Origin: Archaeoglobi archaeon
Lineage (GTDB): Archaea; Halobacteriota; Archaeoglobi; Archaeoglobales; Archaeoglobaceae
NCBI GenBank assembly: GCA_029259415.1
Contig: JAPDIW010000044.1
Coordinates: 27,716 to 91,715, forward strand
Direction of reading: 5' to 3'
DNA: 64,000 nucleotides
Position 1 is the stretch's first letter. Each line of letters begins with the position of its first letter. The translations under genes were made by a program, and so were the position numbers. The notes beneath the pieces were generated by a model, which saw only the letters and a list, made by a program, of their open reading frames with translations, had not been told where the DNA came from and did not search any database. Shown here one piece after another: positions 1 to 7,782 of the stretch.

Positions 1-269
1 CTACGAAGTGGTTCGAGATCAGCGAAGCCATTGCGAAGGCTGCTTACAAGTACAAGAAGCTTCTACCGAACGTTGACTTCTACTCAGCAAGCGTTTACGC
101 CAATCTCGGCATCCCGGACGACCTCTTTGTCAACATCTTTGCGATGGGCAGAATTTCCGGGTGGACGGCGCATATCATAGAGCAGTACGAGAACAACAGG
201 CTCATAAGACCCAGAGCGGAGTATGTTGGGGAGAAGGGGAAGAAATTTGTCCCCATTTCCAAGAGGTGA
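1..269 (+). CDS. gltA: Citrate synthase, C-terminal fragment
   Basis: The window opens inside this gene; 89 codons are visible in the frame beginning at base 3 and ending with TGA at 267-269. Citrate synthase condenses acetyl-CoA with oxaloacetate in the cytoplasm. The visible residues match the C-terminal end of the archaeal and bacterial short-form enzyme: a stretch on the alpha-helical active-site face reads YSASVYANLGIP, followed by FAMGRISGWTAHIIEQY, and the tail carries the family's usual RPRAEYVG. Only 36 bases separate it from the L10e gene downstream, which has its own ribosome binding site. Identification is by remembered family sequence; the N-terminal catalytic residues lie outside the window. 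Confidence 0.88.
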   Translation, partial: TKWFEISEAIAKAAYKYKKLLPNVDFYSASVYANLGIPDDLFVNIFAMGRISGWTAHIIEQYENNRLIRPRAEYVGEKGKKFVPISKR

Positions 270-305
270 CGAAACCTTTATTTGACATGCTGAGGTGGAG
301 GGAGC

Positions 306-830
306 ATGGCAAGAAAACCAGCGAGAATGTGGAGAAGACTTGAAAGACCTTACACAAGAACCGAGTATATTGATGGTGCTCCAGGAACGAGGGTCAGGAT
401 GTTCGACATGGGTAACAAGAGTGCTGACTTCCCCGTCATGGTCACACTCGTCGCAAAGGAGGCTGTGCAGATCAGGGAAAATGCTCTGGAGGCGGCGAGA
501 GTTGTGGCGAACAAGTACGTATCAAGGAGGGCCGGAGCGAGCAACTACAAGCTGAAACTCCGCATCTTCCCGCACCACATTCTGAGAGAGCACAAGATGG
601 CTGTTGGTGCTGGAGCTGACAGAATTTCTCAGGGTATGAGGGCAGCATTCGGCAAGCCTGTTGGCAGAGCAGCAAGAGTCAAGCCAGGAACAAAGATAAT
701 GTCAGTCTGGGTTAAGCCAGAGCACTTTGAAATTGCCAAGGAAGCCCTGAGAAGGGCTGCAATGAAAATGCCTACTCCTACAAAAATTGTTGTTGAAAAG
801 GGACACGAGCTGCTTAAGGGCAAGATCTAG
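306..830 (+). CDS. rpl10e: 50S ribosomal protein L10e (L16 family)
   Basis: A 174-residue protein of the large ribosomal subunit, the archaeal/eukaryotic counterpart of bacterial L16, located near the tRNA-binding centre. It starts MARKPARMWRR and contains the conserved block FPHHILREHKMAVGAGADR followed by GMRAAFGKPVGRAARV, both hallmarks of L10e, and has the family's usual length. The ATG is chosen because a purine-rich GGTGGAGGGAG lies directly upstream at 294-304. A T-rich TTTATTTGA at about 279-287 could serve as a promoter element, so transcription may be separate from citrate synthase. Nothing unusual is seen in the coding sequence. Confidence 0.97.
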   Translation: MARKPARMWRRLERPYTRTEYIDGAPGTRVRMFDMGNKSADFPVMVTLVAKEAVQIRENALEAARVVANKYVSRRAGASNYKLKLRIFPHHILREHKMAVGAGADRISQGMRAAFGKPVGRAARVKPGTKIMSVWVKPEHFEIAKEALRRAAMKMPTPTKIVVEKGHELLKGKI

Positions 831-1145
831 TATTTTTACTTTATTTCCTCCGAAGACTTTTGTACCTTAACTTTGTACCTTTAACGTAGCTATCAATTCT
901 TTAGCAATCTTTTTTGCTAAGTTTAAATAAGTAGATTGTCAGTTCAGTTTTATATTTCCGATTTTAAATTTTTCTTAAAAGCATATATGTTAGCACAATT
1001 CTAACAACACCACTCATCAGTGGATAAACGCAGTTAGTAAAGACCTGTGCATCTGTATGGACAAACAATAGGACTCAATTACCTTCTTCATGCTGAGCAC
1101 CCAATCAAAACCCAAATTTATATAATTCAGCAATCATGACGTATT
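831..1145. other. Gene-free gap with three inverted repeats
   Basis: No open frame of note. The stretch lies between L10e and a leftward gene, so both neighbours end here. It contains three perfect small inverted repeats: TTAGCAA/TTGCTAA (901-920, 6-base loop), GTTAG/CTAAC (989-1005) and CCACT/AGTGG (1010-1023). A TATA-like TTTAAATA sits at about 922-929 on the plus strand. T-runs around 831-850 could end transcription of L10e. A small RNA or two-sided terminator is possible but unproven. Confidence 0.4.
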
Positions 1146-1670
1146 CTAACTTAACCTTCTTATTAAGCCAATTCCAAGCAGGAATCTTGGCAATTCAAGG
1201 ATTGAAGCGATGATTACGACAGAAATTGGCAGTGCAGCCATACTAACTTGAATGCTCAGCCAGTTTATAGCAGTAATTACAACTCGGTTTAGCAGAGTGC
1301 ATTGTAAAAATTCAGGATTGAGGCCTGTGAAATCGTAATATCCGGCTCCATCTGCCAAGTATATTAAGAGTCCTTCCGTAAATTGAAGAGGAATTCCATT
1401 TAAAGTTAAAGATACAAAGACCGTCGTTCTCGACACAACACCGGTAATCACGCGGTATAACAAGGTGGATAACGTTGTCCTCCAGAACACTGCGAGTACA
1501 AACGTAACCAATAGATAGCTTGTTTTATCTCCTGCTGGTGAATAGAACGCCATTGGAAATAGGGACAAATCGAGAAAAAAGTACAAGATTGTGCAAAAAA
1601 TGAGTACAATTAAATATATAGTTATTTTATTTCCTCTTAAGAAATTAAAAAATTGTTGATGCTCTTGCAT
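1146..1670 (-). CDS. Small integral membrane protein, unrecognised
   Basis: A 174-residue protein I cannot assign to a family. It shows at least three or four hydrophobic segments: about residues 15-38 (TIYLIVLIFCTILYFFLDLSLF), 50-75, 95-110 and a C-terminal one at 140-165. Its ATG overlaps the TAA stop of the preceding secreted-protein frame by one base (TAATG), so the two are probably translationally coupled. The partner and this protein resemble the second cassette at 3279-4106, where a secreted gene is again followed by a small membrane protein. A role as membrane anchor or partner for the secreted protein is inference from the layout only. Confidence 0.6.
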   Translation of the reverse strand: MQEHQQFFNFLRGNKITIYLIVLIFCTILYFFLDLSLFPMAFYSPAGDKTSYLLVTFVLAVFWRTTLSTLLYRVITGVVSRTTVFVSLTLNGIPLQFTEGLLIYLADGAGYYDFTGLNPEFLQCTLLNRVVITAINWLSIQVSMAALPISVVIIASILELPRFLLGIGLIRRLS

Positions 1671-2188
1671 TACGGACTCTCCCCTATCGTCTCATCTGTA
1701 TATACACAGGTGCTGTAGTCATTCTCTGCATCCATTCTGCTTCCCTCAACTGGATTTAGCCAAGTACTGAATGCTGTATCGGCCATAGATGGGTTGTTAT
1801 CGTTTTCGCCCATCGCATGGTTCCACGTGTTAGCGTATATTATTGGGTGTGTTCCTGTTGTGCTGAACGAATATACCTTCGCTCTTTCGTGTGCTGCAGT
1901 ATCCCATGTAGCTGATCCGCTGTAGATTGGGCTGATACTCCTCCACTCTCCGTAGAATGGGCTCCACCAGTAGATTTGAAGACCTATAAACGATAATCTA
2001 CTCACGCTTCCAGTACTTTTGTCAACAACTAGGAAGAATGTCTCTATATCTTCGAATCTCCCCCACGCTATGTAACGATACCAGTCGTATGCACCATCTA
2101 AGGTTGGATGGTCTTCATCATTGAAAACGTACGTAACCTCTATTATGTACTTTCCTGGAAGGTAAGTAGCCGTAAACATTTTCATCAA
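1670..2188 (-). CDS. Secreted protein, C-terminal half (frameshifted from the upstream frame)
   Basis: This 172-residue frame is most likely the second half of one protein whose first half is the frame at 2118-2654. At the overlap, one frame reads VYGYLPSRK and the other TATYLPGKYIIEV, so a single-base shift near 2155-2165 would join them into about 330 residues ending ...STWLNP...DYSTC. The region is rich in Trp, Tyr and Ser, as in extracellular beta-rich domains, and has no membrane segment. The apparent MMKMF start lies inside the overlap and has no clear ribosome binding site, which argues against an independent gene. No family is recognised. A sequencing error, a programmed shift and true decay are all open. 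Confidence 0.6.
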   Translation of the reverse strand: MMKMFTATYLPGKYIIEVTYVFNDEDHPTLDGAYDWYRYIAWGRFEDIETFFLVVDKSTGSVSRLSFIGLQIYWWSPFYGEWRSISPIYSGSATWDTAAHERAKVYSFSTTGTHPIIYANTWNHAMGENDNNPSMADTAFSTWLNPVEGSRMDAENDYSTCVYTDETIGESP

Positions 2189-2654
2189 AAACCTTTGCGT
2201 ACGTTTTTATCAACCCGTTACCGTTGTTTATGTCAGAAGTCGGCTGATACAACTTTGGAAGGTAGTCGTATGCGACTGTAATGCTTGTCGCAGTAGACAA
2301 AACCTCTGCCTGCGCGTAGTATTCATAAGCTTTTAATTTCAGTCTTTCCTTTTCGATCGTCTTCTTCAGGACTTTAAATTCTTCATCGCTCAGTTCGATA
2401 CAATCAAGCTTCTTTAAAACAGCGTTAAACAGCCTCTCGAACTCTTTCCAATCTTCATCACTTAACTTATCTTTCGTCAGAATTTTTCTGATCTGATCTA
2501 CGCTCTTTTTGAACTCCTTATCACCCTTGTAGAGTTGCCTAAACTTCACTTCTTTTAGCTTTGTATCGCTGATACTTGTTGCAGTCACCGGGCACGCTAC
2601 ACTTACCACCATTACCAAAACCAGCAATATTGCCAGCACTGCTCCCATTCTCAA
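2118..2654 (-). CDS. Secreted protein with signal peptide, N-terminal half (frameshifted)
   Basis: The protein starts with a clear signal peptide: a hydrophobic run of about 20 residues (VLAILLVLVMVVSVACPV) followed by TATSIS. A charged helical region then covers residues about 30-115, rich in Lys and Glu and perhaps coiled coil. The last 20 residues, RKVHNRGYVRFQ, look out of frame, and the natural continuation is the frame at 1670-2188. The start is probably TTG at 2654, because GGAGGTGA lies six bases upstream of it; the in-frame ATG at 2648 is 12 bases away. Transcription starts from a TATA-like TTTTATTTATGG at about 2701-2712, next to the palindrome at 2718-2747. No function can be assigned. 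Confidence 0.6.
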   Translation of the reverse strand: MRMGAVLAILLVLVMVVSVACPVTATSISDTKLKEVKFRQLYKGDKEFKKSVDQIRKILTKDKLSDEDWKEFERLFNAVLKKLDCIELSDEEFKVLKKTIEKERLKLKAYEYYAQAEVLSTATSITVAYDYLPKLYQPTSDINNGNGLIKTYAKVFDENVYGYLPSRKVHNRGYVRFQ

Positions 2655-2717
2655 CCACTTTCACCTCCTCCCCACCGTTCTCGCTTGATTGTCTTTACAA
2701 CCATAAATAAAACCAGC

Positions 2718-2747
2718 GAAAACGTTAGATAACCATCTAACATTTTC
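2718..2747. promoter_or_regulatory. 30-bp palindromic operator in a divergent promoter (copy 1)
   Basis: The core GTTAGAT-AACC-ATCTAAC is a perfect 7-bp inverted repeat with a 4-base spacer. Extended to 13-base arms (GAAAACGTTAGAT and ATCTAACATTTTC) it has one mismatch. It lies between the two divergent TATA elements, about 2701-2712 for the leftward secreted gene and TTTAAAAA at 2754-2761 for the rightward regulator. Almost the same sequence recurs at 4162-4191 with the same spacing to TATA on both sides. It is a strong candidate binding site for the winged-helix regulator encoded directly alongside. Confidence 0.75.
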
Positions 2748-2775
2748 ATAAGGTTTAAAAAGAGAAGAATTTGAA

Positions 2776-3303
2776 ATGCTCTATGTGGGGTTAAACTCGG
2801 AATCAGAAGTTGAGAAAAAAGAAATAGAAGAGCCTATAGAAAATATAAAGGTACTAACAGACAAAACGAGAATCTCTATTTTAAAAAACCTTACTAAGAG
2901 GAACTATACTATCTCAGAACTTTCAAAGCTACTGAACTTGACTAAGCCAACTGTCCTGTATCACATGAAAATTCTTGAAGGTGCAGGATATGTGAGAAGA
3001 ATTGAGAGCAATAGAAAGTGGGTTTATTATGAGATAACCAGTTCTGGCAAATCTGTTTTGAGGAGGAGGGAACTAAAAATTATTTTGCCTCTACTAAGTG
3101 CTGTTGCTTCAACAATCATATCATTTACAATCCTTCTATTAAAATCGATGAAGAGGAAGGGGGTTTCAGAAAGTCCAGTTTTGGGTATAGAGTATGATTT
3201 GTTACTTTTAATTTCTATCGCAATACTTATTATCTCTCTGTATGCTGCTTGTATTGCTATGAAGAAGGAAACGAGTTGTCAACCACACTTCCAAGGAGAA
3301 TAA
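2776..3303 (+). CDS. Membrane-anchored ArsR-type winged-helix regulator
   Basis: A 175-residue protein with a DNA-binding winged helix at about residues 22-90: LTDKTRISILKNL, the recognition region LSKLLNLTKPTVLYHMKIL, and the wing VRRIESNRKWVYYEIT, all typical of ArsR-type helix-turn-helix proteins. Two hydrophobic segments follow, about 101-122 and 140-163, so the DNA-binding head probably faces the cytoplasm from the membrane. The TATA element at 2754-2761 is so close to the ATG that the mRNA has almost no leader. The gene diverges from the secreted-protein operon across a 30-bp palindrome, which suggests autoregulation and control of both cassettes. No metal-binding cysteine cluster is seen. 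The ligand is unknown. Confidence 0.8.
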   Translation: MLYVGLNSESEVEKKEIEEPIENIKVLTDKTRISILKNLTKRNYTISELSKLLNLTKPTVLYHMKILEGAGYVRRIESNRKWVYYEITSSGKSVLRRRELKIILPLLSAVASTIISFTILLLKSMKRKGVSESPVLGIEYDLLLLISIAILIISLYAACIAMKKETSCQPHFQGE

Positions 3304-3767
3304 CCACAGAAACCTCTACTAATAACGATAAATGTTACTGCGAAATTTATCAGAATCCAGTAAATAATTACCTTCTTTCTATTAGGTTGTTGGTATGCAT
3401 AACAAGACACATAACTCATCAAAATACTCCCTGGAATGCTTGCAGCTGAAAATAGAATATTATTAAGAACTTTACCTGAAATGCCCCAGAAAGCAATTTT
3501 ATTTATATCACCTATCACTCCGTAATTTCCTGTAAACTTATACAAAAGTAGAATTTCAGCTCTAAACATAATAATTGCTAATTCGAACCCTACTAAATTT
3601 AAAAACCATATAGCAAGAATAACTAACAGTACCCTATCCTTACTAGCTAATTTTGTGTTGCTAAACAGTGAAAAAGCGATTAGTGCAAGTGCACTCGATA
3701 TCAAAGAATAAAAAAGGGACGAAAAAGGAAGCCCAAGAATCCAAGGAAGAAGAAAGTCTGCAAGCAT
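3279..3767 (-). CDS. Small polytopic membrane protein, unrecognised
   Basis: Starting at the ATG at 3767 this is a 162-residue protein (MLADFLLPWILG) with about four or five hydrophobic segments and a basic C-terminus ending GYSPWKCG. The frame stays open upstream to a TTG at 3818, but that stretch overlaps the probable true 3' end of the preceding secreted gene, whose stop is at 3781-3783, so I prefer the ATG 13 bases after that stop. It occupies the same position as the membrane gene at 1146-1670: second in a leftward cassette behind the shared palindrome. Its last 25 bases overlap the end of the convergent regulator gene. No family is recognised. Confidence 0.55.
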   Translation of the reverse strand: MLADFLLPWILGLPFSSLFYSLISSALALIAFSLFSNTKLASKDRVLLVILAIWFLNLVGFELAIIMFRAEILLLYKFTGNYGVIGDINKIAFWGISGKVLNNILFSAASIPGSILMSYVSCYAYQQPNRKKVIIYWILINFAVTFIVISRGFCGYSPWKCG

Positions 3768-3780
3768 AATAAATAAAAAT

Positions 3781-4106
3781 TTAGATGTACGTGTTACAAG
3801 ACCCTCTTTCCGTATCAAGATCGCACCAGTTAAGCCAAGTGTCAGCGTTAGTTTCTACTCTAGCAGTGTGTGCACTTCGTTGATAACCAGCATCGATGTT
3901 TCCTGTGGCCTTATCCCAAAAGATGTCAGCCAATTTGCACACTCCGACCACCATATTCCCCCATCATAAATTTCACCAGAAGCTCCAATGACACACTGAA
4001 CTCCCTTATTGTTCAGGTAAGTAGCAAAATTATTTCCTGCCTCGCATGCAGCTACCACAAACACTCTGGTTAACACAAGCATAAACTCAATCCATGCCTT
4101 TTTCAT
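3781..4106 (-). pseudogene. Secreted caspase-fold (CHAT/C25-like) peptidase remnant, deleted and frameshifted
   Basis: The first frame runs from ATG 4106 (ribosome site GGAGGTG four bases before it) to TAG 3855. After a short signal-like start it reads VFVVAACEAGNNFA, then VQCVIGASGEIYDGG, which resembles the catalytic-cysteine strand (AAC-x-x-G) and the following GA-x-x-VIG strand of caspase-fold peptidases. Around 3920-3945 the coherent reading moves to another frame, continuing ADIFWDKATGNIDAGYQ and ending GSCNTYI at TAA 3781-3783. The expected N-terminal part with the catalytic His is absent, so the signal peptide seems joined straight to the cysteine strand by an internal deletion. The family call is by pattern only; loss of function is likely. 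Confidence 0.5.
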
Positions 4107-4161
4107 CCTTCACCTCCCCGCCATTTTTTGTTGTTATTTGTTTTAAGCATATAAAACCACT

Positions 4162-4191
4162 GAAAACGTTAGATAACCATCTAACATTTTC
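4162..4191. promoter_or_regulatory. 30-bp palindromic operator (copy 2)
   Basis: The same palindrome as at 2718-2747: GTTAGAT-AACC-ATCTAAC with the same 13-base outer arms and the same single mismatch. A leftward TATA-like TTTTATATGC lies at about 4146-4155, and a rightward TTTAAAAA at 4198-4205. The distances to both TATA elements match copy 1, so the whole divergent promoter was duplicated. Leftward it drives the peptidase remnant. Rightward it points at cobyric acid synthase, or at a regulator gene that has been lost. Confidence 0.75.
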
Positions 4192-4274
4192 GTAAACTTT
4201 AAAAAGATCGTTAACCTTAGTTCATTCACTTGATCATATCAGAAAGTTTTTGATTTTTGAACCAACTTTTATTG

Positions 4275-5669
4275 ATGCCCTCTTTAATGGTAGGTGGTAC
4301 TACAAGCAGTGCCGGGAAGAGTCTGATCGTTGCCGCCCTCTGCCGAATTTTGGCAAGAAGGGGCTATGATGTTGCTCCTTTTAAGGCTCAGAACATGAGT
4401 CTCAACTCCTATGTAACTAAAAACGGTAAAGAGATTGCGATAGCACAGGCCTATCAGGCTTTTGCTGCCGGGATAGAGCCGGATGAAAGGATGAATCCGA
4501 TACTGCTGAAGCCGAAGGGGGATTTCACTTCTCAGCTTGTTGTGATGGGTGAGGCTGCTGGAGATGTGGATTCAAGGAATTATTACGAAGAAGTTGAACG
4601 GCTGAAGAAGGTTGTTGAGGAAGCATATACGAGCCTCGCTGAGGAGTATGATGTTGTGGTTATTGAGGGTGCGGGTGGAATGGCCGAGATAAACCTCTAT
4701 GAGAGAGACCTCGCGAACATACACATTGCGAGGTTTGCCAGGCCCGACATAATCATAGTGGGAGATATAGACAGAGGGGGCGTGTTTGCATCCCTTTTCG
4801 GCACATACTCTCTTTTGCCCGAAGATATCAGAAGAATGGTGAAGGGGTTTGTTATAAACAGGCTGAGGGGTAGGGAGGATATTCTGCAGAGTGGGATAAC
4901 GCAGCTTGAGAGGCTGACCGGCATTCCCGTTCTTGGAGTGCTTCCCTTTCTTGACTACAACTTCCCCTCGGAAGACTCTTTGAACATTGATGAGTGGGGC
5001 AAAGAGGGTCCAGTGGGGATAGTAAGGCTGCCCAGAGTGTCGAACTTCACGGATTTTGAGTTCATAAGGGGTTATACGCGCTTTCTCGATCTGAACTCAG
5101 GGCTGGATAGATGTGAGGTGGTGATAATTCCGGGAACGAAGGACACCATTGCAGATCTGATGGAGTTGAAGAGGTCGAGGCTCGGTAAGGAAATTGTCAG
5201 AAAGGCGGGTGAAATTCCTGTTATAGGGATATGTGGTGGCTACCAGATCATGGGGAAAGAGCTGATTGATTACGGGGTGGAGCATGGGAAAGTCAGGGTG
5301 AAGGGGTTGGGACTACTTGACGCTGTAACGAGATTTGAGAACTACAGAAAGAGGACGGTTCAGGTGGTGAAAAGAGTTAGGGGAAATGCCGTGATTCTGG
5401 ACAAGATTGCCGGGCAGGAAGTCTGGGGTTACGAGATACACAAGGGCGTTACGGAGGCATCAAGGCCTTTGTTTGAAGATGAAGGGTGTGTTAGCGAAGA
5501 TGGGATGTGCTGGGGCACTTATCTGCACGGTTTGTTCTGGAATGCAAATGTTGTTGATGCCTTGGGGAAGTTTCTCGGTGTGAAAATTAAAAGGGAGGGT
5601 GACTGGGCAGAGGTTATTGCTGGGGAAGTGGATAGGAGGTTGAAGCTCGAAGCAGTTCTTGGCTTTTGA
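4275..5669 (+). CDS. cbiP: Cobyric acid synthase CbiP/CobQ
   Basis: This enzyme amidates four carboxylate side chains of adenosylcobyrinic acid a,c-diamide in cobalamin synthesis, using glutamine and ATP. From the ATG at 4275 it has 464 residues, a usual length. The N-terminal P-loop-like GGTTSSAGKS lies at residues 7-16, followed by the dethiobiotin-synthetase-like ATPase domain with KAQNMSLNSYV and VEGAGGMAEINL. The C-terminal class I glutamine amidotransferase domain has its nucleophile in ICGGYQ (Cys about 320) and its His in YLHGLF (about 418). The frame opens at a TTG at 4257, but the ATG fits the family N-terminus better. No other cobalamin gene is adjacent. Its promoter may share the duplicated operator at 4162-4191. 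Confidence 0.95.
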   Translation: MPSLMVGGTTSSAGKSLIVAALCRILARRGYDVAPFKAQNMSLNSYVTKNGKEIAIAQAYQAFAAGIEPDERMNPILLKPKGDFTSQLVVMGEAAGDVDSRNYYEEVERLKKVVEEAYTSLAEEYDVVVIEGAGGMAEINLYERDLANIHIARFARPDIIIVGDIDRGGVFASLFGTYSLLPEDIRRMVKGFVINRLRGREDILQSGITQLERLTGIPVLGVLPFLDYNFPSEDSLNIDEWGKEGPVGIVRLPRVSNFTDFEFIRGYTRFLDLNSGLDRCEVVIIPGTKDTIADLMELKRSRLGKEIVRKAGEIPVIGICGGYQIMGKELIDYGVEHGKVRVKGLGLLDAVTRFENYRKRTVQVVKRVRGNAVILDKIAGQEVWGYEIHKGVTEASRPLFEDEGCVSEDGMCWGTYLHGLFWNANVVDALGKFLGVKIKREGDWAEVIAGEVDRRLKLEAVLGF

Positions 5670-6006
5670 GTTATTAAGTCCTCTTCTTCTGGTAGAGAGA
5701 AATCTTAAACCCACACAATATTTTACTTAATCCCTATTCAAAACTTCTTAGTAATATCAACCTTGCTATCGGTCGTCAAAGATGTGACTCTTTTCAAAAA
5801 TACTGACTTACAGGTCAAAGAAACCCGGAAAACTATTCCCTGTTCGCAAGGCCGACGAACGTATGCTAAAAAATTTTATAACATTCACTGACGTTTTAAG
5901 GTCTAAGTGAAGAGTTATAAGCCCGTCAAATATGCAAGAAGAAATAAAGTTTCAAAACCGGGGATAGTACCTGAAAAATCCCAATTAAGAGATTACAAAC
6001 TCATTC
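5670..6006. other. Gene-free gap between convergent cbiP and glmS
   Basis: Both flanking genes end here. I see no credible coding frame, RNA gene or repeat. T-rich runs at about 5720-5735 could end transcription of cbiP, and the AT-rich stretch near 5870-5880 could do so for glmS. An RNA of C/D-box type was looked for but no convincing box pair was found. Confidence 0.4.
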
Positions 6007-7782
6007 TCATTCCACTGTCACACTCTTAGCAAGATTTCTCGGCTTGTCTATCTCACAACCTCTTTTCCTTGCTGTGTAGTAGGCAAGTAACTGCAATGCA
6101 ACAGAGTAAGTTATTGATGTAAACACGGAATTTGTTTTTGGCACCCTGATAACGAAGTCTACGTATTTCTCAACTTCTGCGTCGTCTTCATCTGCAACTG
6201 CCACAACCAAAGAGTCTCTAGCTTTAACCTCTTTAATGTTATTTAGCATGATCTCATACGTCTCATCAGGGATAAGCAGAGCAATTACGGGCGTGTCTTT
6301 ACCCAAAAGTGCGAAGGGACCGTGTTTCAGCTCGCCTGCGGGATAGGCTTCTGCGTGAATATAAGAGATCTCCTTCATTTTTAATGCCCCTTCCATTGCT
6401 ATGGGGACACCTATCCCCCTCCCGATATATATCATATCCTCAAAGTCTGCAATCTCTTCTGCAATTTGTTCAATTTCCTCCTTATACTCTAAAACTCTCC
6501 TCACAAGTTCAGGCATAATTCTTAGCTCATCCACCAGCTTTTCTATCTCGCTACCTGGCAATTTGGAGAGCTTCAGAACGAGCAGGTATAAAACGATGAG
6601 CTGGGCTATGAACGACTTGGTTGCAGCAACACTTATCTCAGGACCAGCTCTCGTGTAAAGGACGTAATCAGCTATCCTTGTTGCCGTACTGCCAAGAACA
6701 TTGACTATCGCAACCACTCTAGCCCCATGTTTTTTCGCTATCCTCATCGCTTCGAGGGTGTCTGCCGTCTCCCCCGACTGTGTTATGGCGATGACAAGAG
6801 ACCTGCTCATAGGTGGTGGATTGTAAATGAACTCGGACGCAAACTCAACTCTTACAGGAATCCCTGTTAGCTTCTCTATCAAGTACTTTCCAATCAAGCT
6901 TGCGTGGTATGATGTACCGCATGCAACAAATACGATTTCAGAAATCCCCGCAGAGAAACTGACGTCTATGTCAATACCCTCGGAGAGATACTCAAAAAGA
7001 GTGTCTTCTATAACTCTCGGTGTTTCATGTATCTCCTTTAACATGAAGTGCTCATACCCGCCCTTCTCGGCATCCTCAATGCTCCATGGTACCGTTTCAA
7101 CCCTTCTTTCAACTTCTTTCCCGTTGTTCCAGATTATAAAACCACCATTCCAGAGCCTAGCGACATCTCCATCCTCCAGGTAGATCACCCTGTTCGTGTA
7201 GTCGAGAACCGCGGGAACATCGGAAGCTACAAACAACTCTCCATCTCCAACGCCTATGACGAGAGGGCTTTTGTACCTGATAGCAACCAATTCTTCTGTG
7301 TCTGCGTGCATTACAACTATGGCGTATGATCCCCTCAACCTTTCAACTGCCTTCATTAACGCTTCCTTCAAATCCCCTTTGTATTCTTCCTCTATGAGGT
7401 GGGCAATTACCTCAGTGTCCGTCTCAGAAGTAAAGTCGTGCCCCCTGCTCCTGAGTTCTTCCCTCAGAGACTGAAAGTTGGAGATTATGCCATTATGTAC
7501 AACAGCTATTTTTCCTTTACAGTCTGTGTGAGGGTGCGCGTTGACTTCTGAGGGCTTTCCGTGGGTTGCCCACCTTGTATGACCTATTCCTATACTACCG
7601 TCAGCCAAACTGTAGTTCTCAACGTCACCAATTGCTCCAACCCTCTTTATAATCTCCAAACCATTCCCGTGCTTTACAGCAACGCCCCAGGAGTCGTAGC
7701 CGCGGTATTCAAGCCTCTTCAGAGCTGAAATTATAACCTGATCAGCCCTCCTGAAGCCGATGTAGCCGACAATTCCGCACAT
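6007..7782 (-). CDS. glmS: Glucosamine-6-phosphate synthase (isomerizing)
   Basis: This enzyme makes glucosamine 6-phosphate from fructose 6-phosphate and glutamine, the entry step to UDP-GlcNAc. The 591-residue protein starts MCGIVGYIG, with Cys2 as N-terminal nucleophile of the class II glutaminase domain (about 1-215, including GHTRWATHG and the substrate loop HNGIISN). Two sugar isomerase (SIS) domains follow from about 270, with VACGTSYHASL and TQSGETADTLEA, and the tail ends KPRNLAKSVTVE, as usual for GlmS. The start ATG follows the TGA stop of the upstream nucleotidyltransferase with no gap, so it is the last gene of a three-gene operon for UDP-GlcNAc supply. Confidence 0.97.
   Translation of the reverse strand: MCGIVGYIGFRRADQVIISALKRLEYRGYDSWGVAVKHGNGLEIIKRVGAIGDVENYSLADGSIGIGHTRWATHGKPSEVNAHPHTDCKGKIAVVHNGIISNFQSLREELRSRGHDFTSETDTEVIAHLIEEEYKGDLKEALMKAVERLRGSYAIVVMHADTEELVAIRYKSPLVIGVGDGELFVASDVPAVLDYTNRVIYLEDGDVARLWNGGFIIWNNGKEVERRVETVPWSIEDAEKGGYEHFMLKEIHETPRVIEDTLFEYLSEGIDIDVSFSAGISEIVFVACGTSYHASLIGKYLIEKLTGIPVRVEFASEFIYNPPPMSRSLVIAITQSGETADTLEAMRIAKKHGARVVAIVNVLGSTATRIADYVLYTRAGPEISVAATKSFIAQLIVLYLLVLKLSKLPGSEIEKLVDELRIMPELVRRVLEYKEEIEQIAEEIADFEDMIYIGRGIGVPIAMEGALKMKEISYIHAEAYPAGELKHGPFALLGKDTPVIALLIPDETYEIMLNNIKEVKARDSLVVAVADEDDAEVEKYVDFVIRVPKTNSVFTSITYSVALQLLAYYTARKRGCEIDKPRNLAKSVTVE

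Noticed and set aside
3279-3857. Readthrough or recoding of the TAG at 3855, because the membrane-protein frame is open and in phase behind it
   Set aside because: The residues directly behind the stop do not look coding, while another frame there reads a convincing secreted-protein end (ADTWLNWCDLDTERGSC). A frameshift explains the data better.
5670-6006. Possible C/D-box RNA between cbiP and glmS
   Set aside because: No C and D boxes at a suitable distance with guide sequence could be found.
6827-7183. 118-residue plus-strand frame inside glmS
   Set aside because: It is the antisense shadow of glmS, which has all motifs intact.
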